NCBI GenBank assembly: GCA_025267735.1
Contig: CM046297.1
Coordinates: 36,544,011-36,608,010, forward strand
Reading direction: 5' to 3'
Source of the DNA: Mactra quadrangularis
Lineage: Eukaryota > Mollusca > Bivalvia > Venerida > Mactridae
DNA: 64,000 nt
Shown in pieces: positions 24,037 through 33,162 of this stretch. Both the position numbers and the translations under genes were made by a program. Position 1 is the stretch's first letter; the number at the start of each line of letters is the position of its first letter. Under the pieces are notes generated by a model. The model did not search any database and was not told the DNA's origin. It worked only from the letters and a program-made list of their open reading frames with translations.

Positions 24037-25758
24037 GTTTTCCCGATTTCTTGACTGTCAAAAATCATTTGTTTAGAAAATTCCAAACACAAAAGACTAT
24101 GTCCATTTTAGGCTTAACTGTTTATCTTGGATATAATTTATACTTTGAGCCTAATGAGGTTCTCACTACATTAGCTTTTACTTAAGACTTTCATTACGCG
24201 TAAGTCTGGACATGGTCCCTTGAGGTTTGATTGAAGATATCTTCAGAATGGACCTAATAGTTTCACCCTCAGATCTATTTTACCATATCTTACTTGTGTT
24301 GGGTAATTTTATGTTTGTTAGACAAAACTAAAGAGATAGGATGGACCTATTCATTAGAGATAAAGTTTTTGTCTTGGAGTAAGCTCTTAGCAGACATGAT
24401 AATTTTCAAGGAATATTAAGGCAGAATTAATAATAGGGTATATCTAATGTCTGTATTATTTATGGTCTGTACAGTAGGTCAGAAATGTGCTGGGTCATGC
24501 TTTTATGAATGTCTGTATTAATGTCTGTACTACAGAGAGTTCTTTATTCTTATAAAGATGCCTAAATTGTCAGTGTATTTAAGTGAATATATGTCACATA
24601 TTTTTACATGTTACTTCTGAATAAAGCTATGTTCTATTATGTTCGTACCTATGCCGTATTGTGATATTTGCATTGGGTGGCACTGTTTTTTTACTAGCGA
24701 CCAAAGGTATTGCGACTTTTGCAAATTTTAACAATAAAGTTAGGAACCTTTTTCCTCATTTGAAGCCCATAACTTCCCATGGGTATAATTATGATGAAGA
24801 AGGCACACCATCTATACATATTTTTAAAATTGCAATTGCACGAGAGAAGACCTACCTTAAATATTGCTCTGCAGTTTCTGTATTTGCAATTCTCATCAAT
24901 TTTCTGTTTTTTTAAGGTTTTTATCTCTTAAAAGCTGACAGAATATCGCATCTAATTTATGATAGGAAACCTAGTTTTAATTAAACATTTACGTCATGCC
25001 TAGATTTTCAATACATTGCCTTTTATGGAAAATATAAACCCTTTTAATTTCCCGTAAACATATCTTGAGCGGTTTTATTTTCTCATTTTGGTTTGACGAA
25101 TCTAACGTATGATCAGATTGCTAGTCAACTTTGTCATTTAAAGTTTTCATTTCTTGCTGATAGTATCTACGCTGAGAAGCTTAAAATAGCAAATACACTG
25201 TAAACGTGACTTTGGTTTCATAGATGGAAGTAGATTGCACGTGAAGTAAATGTCATCTTTATATTAAATTGTTTGTTTTTACAGCCTCCAGTTTGTACTG
25301 AAGGCAGTTCTGTTTTTCAAGAACGATGCCATCCTTCTGAGGTCTGATAGTTATGATCCATGACTTTAAATCACTGTGTCTTTATGATAGGGAGTCGTGA
25401 TTTCAATGTAGTTCACGATCATGGTTGCTTTTGTGAAATATGTATGCAGTCGCTTATTGTAGTCATTATCATAGATTTTCTCTCTGGGGCTAGTGTGATT
25501 TAGTCTATTACGCAGGCAGAATTATCATCTAGCCCTAAATTATATATTTTTCAAGCATGAATCAAATTTCAAAAGTCGAGTGTGTCGGGTTAGTTTAGTC
25601 TATGTTTGCTTGTTACTGTTTCTGACATAAAAAAATGTAAACTCTTACTGAAATGGGATGGTGAATTCATTTAACCTATCGACAATTACCTTCTAAGTGA
25701 GACATTTAATCGTAACTTGCGCAGTACAGTTAAGTTCCACCATAAGATGCACAAAAAC

Positions 25759-26113
25759 TAGGACTGTCACGATATACCAGTATATTGCAATACGCAGCTG
25801 CAGCAATACGTACCGCGGTACGATTTTAATGTACCGGTTTTTGGCGATATTTTTTTTATTTCATTGGAAAATTATTCCCTTCGCGAAATAAAAGTAGCGA
25901 AACCTCAGTTTCTCCATTTTTCATTCCATCTAACCTGAAGTTGCAAGAATTAACCGATTGGGGCGTGTCTCAGTCCTAAATGATCGTAAGAGGCTAGACT
26001 CTATCAGTAGCTGTATATTAGATTTTCTGTTAAATACATCGAGGAACAACGAATCTAAAAGCCCGCAATATATCGTGGTACGTATATTATTCTGGCGTAT
26101 CGTGACAGCCCTA
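25759..26113 (+). mobile_element. hAT-like MITE with TAGGRCTGTCACGATA ends
   Basis: 355 bp. The left end is TAGGACTGTCACGATA; the right end in reverse complement is TAGGGCTGTCACGATA. Flanks ACAAAAAC and ACAAAAGC differ at one of eight positions, a slightly decayed 8-bp target duplication. Internal CGGTACGTA/TACCGCGG blocks pair between the halves. The 29243-30273 element is a longer relative in the opposite orientation. Confidence 0.8.
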
Positions 26114-26121
26114 ACAAAAGC

Positions 26122-27466
26122 GATGATTTAAATAGGTAAAGGGACATTTTTCTTCTCAAATTAAGCATTTATGACTTATAAATCGTCACAATTCACAAAA
26201 CTTTGCAAGAACTAAAGTGATTTCTACAACGGGTCTTTCTTGTAGTCTTTTTTCTGATAAATCACTGAAGAAAAAGGTGACATGTATGCCACATACATAC
26301 ATTACTTTTACAAAGTGTTAAGTAATTCTCTTAAAAACTTCCCTCTTCTATCAAATAAAACATCTCATTTCTTTCTTATTTTGGAATATTAACACTGACC
26401 ATTGACATCGTTGTGTAATAAAAGAAAGAGAGCTATTGTTTCTTTCATATATAAAATGTCATTTCAGAGTATTATAAATTACCTTAACGTCAATCAAACA
26501 TTTTCTGGATAATATTGCGTAAGCAATCATTTTGTCGTAGATAATGAAACACTTATCTGACTCGGATTCTTCATTGGATTATTGGTGCGTAACTTAAACC
26601 AAATGGTATACTTTCTAAGAATTAAGTCCACATTTCCGAAAGGGACGAAAATCGATTTTCAAATGATGCCAGTTTTTTTTTAATTGTTCGGACATTTTGG
26701 TCTACAGAAACGAATTTTTGAAATGTTTTAAGCGTTTGTTTTAGTTCATGTAGAATAAAACGGAAATGTCATTATGTTGGCGGAAATCGACGATATTGGA
26801 TTAACTTTGCATTTGAATACAATGTTTTTAAATTCAAGATGATTGTTCAACATGTTTGTCCAGTATTTTCATTTGGGGGGGCTGAACTTTTGTTTTGGGG
26901 CTTTTAACTTTGTTCTTAGCACATACCTGTCCCAGTTGCTGATATCCGTTTTACTTGTTCCAGAGGTGGGAAAAATAATGGACGTAGAAAATATGCCCTG
27001 GCCAAACTCCATGAAGGCACACAGGTACCGCCTGGGAATTGAATTCTTGACCACGGACTCGTAGCATGACCGACAGCCAGTTGAGTTTTACCGGGCAGGT
27101 TATATATAACTGTGTACCATGGAAAGTGTACTAGTTTCTTTGCACGAAGACATAAATTGGTAGGGCCTGGAGACGCTTATATTTGATTTTATTTTCATCT
27201 GAACAATTGACGCAGTTCGCCTTACTTAAAATTCAAAACATGTTTATATAATGTTAGTTATTGACAGCTTTATTAAGTCAGCCTAGAATGTCACAGTTTG
27301 TAGGATACAAAGTTACAGAACTTTTGAATATTCATGAAGTCTGTTCCCGGAGAAATTTTTTGGTTAAGAAGCAAATCAATTTGTTAAAAGAATTCGCTGG
27401 TATTATGATTTTATTCTCTCGACATTGCTCATTTAGACGAGTTTCTTCAGAGAATATATTTTGTAT
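26122..27466. other. Non-coding, one decayed SINE
   Basis: No gene recognised. It contains the tRNA-head remnant of a family A SINE at 26980-27100. The overlapping 73- and 61-codon frames there come from the SINE. Confidence 0.45.
26980..27100 (-). mobile_element. Decayed SINE head, family A (copy A6)
   Basis: Minus-strand remnant: GGACGTAGAAAATATGCCCT and CCAAACTCCATGAAGGCACA in the body, then a head with the degraded B box GGAATTGAATTC and the end ACCGGGCAGG. The tRNA-like pairing is partly lost. Confidence 0.5.
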
Positions 27467-27470
27467 TTAA

Positions 27471-27813
27471 AGGTGCTCATTCACAAGTTTCAACTTTAAT
27501 ATCAACTTTTTCTAAAACTATCAAAATTGTATGGAAATATTTTTGGAAGCAGGAAAGCAGTGTTCTGATAATGACAATTTTAGTGTAAATTGACATACAA
27601 CTACAAATGGTGTTTCATGTAGTAAATATCTACCCCATATGTCACGGTATCGACAATTTTGGTGCATTTTTGTGATTTTTATTGTATATTTCTTGCATCA
27701 TATAGGTCAGTTTGTCTTAAGACAATAGGATTTGATTTTTTGACACAATTACAGACACTGAATGGTATTTTGAAATTATAGAAAAAATAAACCAAATCTG
27801 TGAACAAGTACCT
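27471..27813. mobile_element. TTAA-site MITE
   Basis: 343 bp between two TTAA tetramers (27467-27470 and 27814-27817). The left end is AGGTGCTCATTCACAAGTTT; the right end in reverse complement is AGGTACTTGTTCACAGATTT. A TTAA target duplication is typical of piggyBac or Kolobok-type transposons. It has no coding capacity. Confidence 0.75.
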
Positions 27814-27817
27814 TTAA

Positions 27818-28095
27818 AGCTATTTGTTCGCCGATTTCAACTTATTTATCAGATTTTTTTAAACACTGAACTTAATATAGAAATATTTTGGATGGAATTA
27901 AAGCATTGATGTATACTGAACAATTCAGTGCAACTTGATAAACAAAATAAATTTTTAAAAAATGGTGATTTTATGTGTTAAATTCTACGCCGTTTGTACT
28001 AGTGTAGATTATATTAGTAAATTGTTGCGCATTTTATTTTATAATTTTCCTAATTTATCAGTAAGTTTGCCTTAAAGCAACTAGTATTCACATTC
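27818..28095. repeat. Diverged relative of the adjacent TTAA MITE
   Basis: This segment follows the order of blocks in 27471-27813: GTTCGCCGATTTCAACTT near the start, AGAAATATTTTGGATGGAA, then AGTAAGTTTGCCTTAAAGC near the end. The copies look like head-to-tail neighbours, but this one is older and its right end is unclear. Confidence 0.45.
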
Positions 28096-28184
28096 TTTAC
28101 ACTATCATTTAAAAAAAACTCATTGCTGTGCATGGTACATTTTGTGTAAAGTATTAAAAGTCATATTCGCTACACAGTCAAAGC

Positions 28185-28482
28185 GTTTGTTTTGTTTGTT
28201 TAACTGGATTTAACGCCGTGTCAACACAATTGTAGGTCATTTTACGGCGTCCAGCGTACCTAACCTGGCTTTCCTGGACCATTGTCTACAATCAGTACTC
28301 ACCTACTCTTCCACAAGGCGGGAAACTTCTCCACATTATCTAATCAATGGAGGAAAATCGACATTATTGTCAAATTTTCATGGAAGGGTATAACCTCCCC
28401 GGGTGGGATTCGAACCTGCGCCCCTCGGGAACGAGATTCCAAATCCCGGCGCGCTACTAACTGCGCTATCGACCCGGGTTAC
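28185..28482 (-). mobile_element. tRNA-derived SINE, family C, full length (copy C1)
   Basis: On the minus strand the head starts near AACCCGGGTCGATAGCGCAG (A-box region), and the B box is GGTTCGAATCC. The body has GGGGAGGTTATACCCTTCCA and GATTAGATAATGTGGAGAAG. The 3' end is GTTGACACGGCGTTAAATCC followed by a CAAACAAAACAAAC tail. It is the most complete member of family C here. An 84-codon plus-strand frame within it is a by-product. Confidence 0.85.
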
Positions 28483-29242
28483 AGTCATAGCGCAAGAAGC
28501 GTACCACGACGGATGTCCATTGAATTAGCATGGTGAGCTACCCGCAATACGAAGAGCAAACAGAATCAGCAACTTATGTCAATTGTACACACCTGTTTAT
28601 CACAAATAACCAATGTCACCATATCTTAATACCGTAAGAGAGAATTTCATTTGAAAAATAGGCATTGCAGAGCAAATTGTATTGGTTAAAATAAAGTTCA
28701 AATGTTGGCTTAGGCAGCTGCACAGAAAAGGTTTATCAAACATGCGAGCGAATAATTTTAATAGAGAAATTTATTATGGATTTGAAATTCTAGTCAGAAA
28801 TTTAAGCCAATTATTCCACTAGACTGATCCCTTATTTACAAAGATTAGACTATTTGTCTCTTAGTTAAGCTTGTCGGATTAAACTACGATTTATCTTGCT
28901 ATGAATGTCGTGAGTTTATTTTTTTTAAATTAGGTCAATGCAAGTTTGTTTGAATTTTAATTAAGGTTAAGAATGTGTTCACATTTTATTACAAATAAGA
29001 TGTATTGACCTCCATAGGAAACCAATGGTCTTAATCGTAGTATAGTCTTTACATAGGGATCATCTTTTGACACAAACATCGACAAAAATCTATCGATTCT
29101 GCTATTACCAATAAAAAACCTAAAAGAAAAATTACCATTATTTTCAAATTGTGAAAAAAGAGAGCGGCCTTTTATCAACATTATTCAATCTTAGTTTAGA
29201 ATTCAACATTTAAAAGCCATATGACGTCTTATGCCACAAAAA
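28483..29242. other. Non-coding, no gene seen
   Basis: AT-rich spacer without recognised features. Confidence 0.45.
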
Positions 29243-30273
29243 TCACGATACCGCGATACGTTCCACGCTATATTGTAGGCTTTTATATTCGTTGTGCCTC
29301 CACTGTATTTAACAGAAACACTGCAATCCTTACCTGTAGCTACTGATAGAATCTAGCCTATTTAAAACTATGCGGTCATTTAGGACTGGGATACTTTTTT
29401 GCACAAAAAAGATGCCTAAGTTGAAAGAAAAAACATCCTCTTAGCTGCAGAACGTCCTAGCAATCAAGGTCATGGACGCCATGTGCTAGTTTTACAACTT
29501 CCTGTCCCGAAATATTCGATTAAAGAACATGTTTGCTCAACCGATCGAACGCGCCCCATCCGTTAAATGCTTGTATAGTGCGTACAATTTGACCCCGACC
29601 TCACCTTTCACATTTGCATCTAATTATCACCTACACATATCCCGGTGAAAATCAATACCACGCCTACTCTACACTTCGACTCGTTACGTATTTAAAATAT
29701 AATTTAACATGTATAGAGTATACACACCCTGCATGTATAACAACTTGCGATTCAAACGCATTCAAACGGGAAACTCGTGTTCTTACATTTTTGATAACAA
29801 TTAATAATAAATGGGTGTGGGGATAGTGATTGTGGGTCTAAAACCAACAACCTTTGAATTGGTAGCTAGCCTCATCGTACAATCCTCTAGTCCGGCCTAT
29901 GTGCAATAGACACACGTTGTACGCTTTAAATGTACTTTAAAATTAATCCCTGTGTTAAAATTAAATTCGAGCCTTGTCGATAAAATCCGATTGTTATCGA
30001 GCATTAATACTACATTCGTATTCAATGTAATGAATATTCTTGCATAAAGGTCAGGTCGGGGTCAATGTGTCCGCACTATAACATAAGCTTAAATCAAATG
30101 AACAATGGAAAAAAGGATGTTTTGCTATTTTTTTTTATTTTGCGAAGGGAAATATTTTCCATTGGAATAAAAAATATCGCAAAATATCGGTACGTTAAAT
30201 TTGTATCGCGGTACGTATTGCCGCAGCTGCGTATTGCAATATACCGGTATACCGGCATATGGTGACAGCCCTA
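29243..30273 (-). mobile_element. hAT-like MITE interrupted by a second element
   Basis: The right end reads TAGGGCTGTCACC in reverse complement, and the left end keeps ATCACGATACCGCGATACGT. Outer parts match the reverse complement of 25759-26113 (shared blocks TGTATTTAACAGAAA, TAGCTACTGATAGA, TGCGAAGGGAAATATTTTCC and TACCGGTATACCGG). About 500 bp of extra sequence is explained by the nested insertion 29574-30080. Target duplications are not clear because the left end has decayed. Confidence 0.75.
29574..30080. mobile_element. Nested mariner-like MITE
   Basis: The left end TATAGTGCGTACAATTTGAC and the reverse complement of the right end TATAGTGCGGACACATTGAC match, and both continue into CCCGACC and CCTTT. 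The ends contain TA, compatible with a TA target. The shorter hAT relative at 25759-26113 lacks this block at the corresponding position (after CGCCCCAATCGGTTAA), which shows that the insertion is nested. The 70-codon frame at 29614 lies inside and is not a gene. Confidence 0.75.
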
Positions 30274-30573
30274 CCATCAAGTGTTTGTTTTTTTTTGCTG
30301 GTTGTATAACACATAATTGACTGTATTTTTCTTATTCTTTGTGTTCTCGTGATCTTAGGTGATATTTATAATGCTCTATGGTAACGCATCATGACATTGA
30401 ACCATTTATCAAAAGTCTGCAAAATTCCCTTAGGGATCGCATAGACGTTATGAATTCTTAATTCGATCTGAATTTTAATCAACATTTTGTTGTTTTGAAT
30501 GATACAGTATATTAATCTTCTTATGTGAGTGTCAAAACATTCTTGGTGCGACATATGTTTTCTTGACAACTTG

Positions 30574-30889
30574 AAGGATTCGTGGGGTATTCACTGGATT
30601 TTGGGGATTTTACTACCTACGCGAGGCGAAGCACGTAACGGTTACACAAAATAGTTCTCGTAGTATACACACAGATCTTTGTCTAAACCTATATCTTTGA
30701 TTCAAATTGAACCAAATATTGTTCATCGATATCATTGAAATGTGTAAATTCAAATTTACGGTCTAAAAGGGAAACTTCAGTCATCGCCTAAACGATCGTT
30801 TATTTGTTTACTTCAACACCGGTAGTTTCAAAATAGCGTCTAAATATGTCCGAGGTTATTCGTAACGAATGGCCGAGGAGTTCCGGATG
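30574..30889 (+). mobile_element. Mutator-like MITE (copy b), left end missing
   Basis: Starts inside the element at AAGGATTCGTGGGG and ends GGCCGAGGAGTTCCGGATG. It is followed by GTATCGTTACGGAACGTT, which also follows copy c, so copies b and c may share a duplicated flank rather than being independent insertions. Confidence 0.75.
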
Positions 30890-31432
30890 TATCGTTACGG
30901 AACGTTATGTAACGTTATGCGGTAACTAAACTCCCTACAGAGCTGTTCATACAATCGTTACATTTCGGATTTTTCCGTACAATGATTCGTAAAATACATC
31001 TCGCAAATAGCTCTAGAATGCAACAAAGTACATCGCCTGAGTTTTGAAATAGTGTCTGTTTGCTAGAAAGTAACAAAATTTATAAAATAATATCATTTTG
31101 TTGAGTAGATCTTGCAATAACACATACAATCTTTTTGATTTATGGAAAAAGAAGAAAACATTTAATACTCAGTATTAAAACTTAAACACACATGTACAAA
31201 CAATTGAAAGGAATGGCATAAAGACCGAGGTGATCAGATTGTGAGGTTTGAGCCGCCATTGCTGATATCATGTGACAGAAAATAGATCCAAGATGGCGCT
31301 TTATTATGACAGAGGTTTCTTGGTTAGCATGAAGGTCGATGTGATCAGTGTTAATTGCAGATTGCAGTGGTACCAGCATGTTGAAGGGTCAGCCAATCTA
31401 CTCACTTTCATTTGACATACCATTTGACATCA

Positions 31433-31726
31433 CATTCGGAACACCTCGACTTTTCATGAATGAATAATCTCGGAAGGATTCGTGGGGGGGTCTTCCCTGG
31501 ATTTTTGGGATTTTATTACCTACGCGAGGCGAAGCACGTAACGGTTATACAAAATAGTTCTTGCAGTATACACACAGATCGTTGTCGAAACTTATTTCTT
31601 TGTTTTAAATTGAACCAAATATTGTTCATCGATCATATATTTGTTTACTTTAACACCGATAGTTTCAAAATAGCGTCTATATATGTCCATGATAATGCGC
31701 AGCGAATGGCCGAGGAGTTTCGAATG
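31433..31726 (+). mobile_element. Mutator-like MITE (copy c), internally deleted
   Basis: The left end is CATTCGGAACACCTCGACTT and the right end is GGCCGAGGAGTTTCGAATG. Sequence between TTCATCGAT and the TATATTTGTTTACT block is missing relative to copies a and d. A 101-codon plus-strand frame across it is fortuitous. Confidence 0.75.
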
Positions 31727-33080
31727 TATCGTTACGGAACGTTTTGTAACGTTCGCGGTAACTGAACGCAGGGCTGGTTGGGGTCAAACTTTACGGACAA
31801 TATATCGATGTTTGTAGCTTAGCAGGATGAATATCCCCCAGAAGATATATAATTAAGATAATCATAAATACTTAATTAAGTCTGCTAGTAATTAACGTTT
31901 GACTGTAAGGTTGATTTTATGATTCATTTCTCCTGGGTATAGCTTGCATGTTTCCATCTTATACATTTCTTGGTCTACGACTATATTAGTGATCAATGTA
32001 TATTACGTATTCACTTACGTGTTTAGATTACGTAATTTCATCTCCATGTGTCTGCGTTCTTAAAGGTTATTTTTAAATAGATCGTAAGATCAGTATCATC
32101 GTGCGATTGACGTAAGTTGATTTTACAAGTGTAAAGACTATAACGATTGCTTTCACGGTGCTTTATTTTATCAGTCATAATTTATACCATGATGTCTTGC
32201 GGTTTAATACGGCTACCTTATGACGATTTCTCTAACGTTGAGAAAAATAAGGATTATATTATAATTATATTTTATTTTATTATGAATTTATTATAGTTTA
32301 TTAAGATATTATATTACATATATTCTATTCCAATTAAGTATAACTCATTTTTTGCAATATTTTCCATCTAGTTACGAAAATTGCCGGAAAGTTCTGAAAA
32401 AATATCTATAATGATACCGAAGTATCCCGAAGACTTCCGAAATGTCCCGAAAACTACCGAAATGTTTTGAAGACTATCGAAATGTTCGGAAAACAACCAA
32501 AATGTCTCGAAGTCTTTCGAAATGTCCCAAAGATTACCGAAATGTTCCAAAGACTACCGAAATGTCCCGAAAACTACCGAATGATAGTTATAATGATATA
32601 AATGATTATTTGGTATAATTTGTTACGTTGGGAGGTAAATCCACGTTAAGTACTCGCTGTCTCTCAGTATAACAAGAAATGACTTCACAAGTTTTTTAAA
32701 TCTTAATACTTCTTATGAAATAAATGTATCATAAATATTCAAGACAAGACTGCGTTTGTAAATCTTGGTTAAATATTTTATATTTTTGTCTGTCTCGCTG
32801 ATATCTCTTTCTTGACTAATTTTTTGCTGATCTTGCAATAATTTTGAGTTCACAATTTTATGTGCTATGCAGTAAATAGGTTACTGTGATCGTTTTTTGT
32901 TGTATAATATTTGATATACATGTATACATGTATTTTAGTATACGAACATTCATGCGCAAAATGTAAGTCACTTTCCCAAACTTACAGGTCAAAGTCCGAA
33001 GGGTTTTGATCGTTGTACAGCATTAAAAATGACAAATGAAAACTTGATGATTTATACAACGTTTCTATGTATATTTTCAG
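31727..33080. other. Non-coding, contains a minisatellite
   Basis: No gene recognised before the first exon. The exact 20-bp minisatellite at 32421-32580 is the only structured feature. The T-rich tract and TTTTCAG before 33081 form the acceptor of the first visible exon. Confidence 0.5.
32421..32580. repeat. Minisatellite, 8 x 20 bp
   Basis: Eight consecutive units of exactly 20 bp, consensus AATGTCCCGAAAACTACCGA, with substitutions but no length change. A constant period with base divergence indicates an older array. The 60-codon minus-strand frame over it arises from the repeat and is not a gene. Confidence 0.9.
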
Positions 33081-33162
33081 TGTTAGAGATTGGTCAAGAA
33101 GTTTGGGAGATCGACTGGTATCTGTCAGTAAAGGTCTAACCTACTACCACGAACTCAATAAA
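33081..33162 (+). CDS. CACNA2D3-like: alpha2/delta exon 1 of those visible
   Basis: Acceptor TATTTTCAG, donor GTAAGT. The first base completes a codon from an unseen upstream exon; the exon then reads [20 protein letters not shown] and ends on a whole codon (HELNK). It matches the start of the mature VWA_N domain, where family members have a VKxWA-type motif. The 5' exon with the signal peptide was not found in the 33 kb upstream. The 3' half of this exon is duplicated at 34395-34435. Confidence 0.88.

Larger units (their letters stand above)
21861..25750. other. Non-coding, mostly featureless
   Basis: No supported gene. Two minor features lie inside: an exact two-copy 25-bp tandem repeat at 22322-22371 and a decayed family A SINE at 23840-24036. 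The 84-codon frame near 24661-24915 has no recognisable domain. Confidence 0.45.

Noticed and set aside
31460..31765. 101-codon plus-strand frame
   Set aside because: It coincides with MITE copy c; the other copies do not preserve it.
32421..32580. CRISPR-like array
   Set aside because: Units are contiguous 20-mers without spacers, in a eukaryotic genome; it is a minisatellite.
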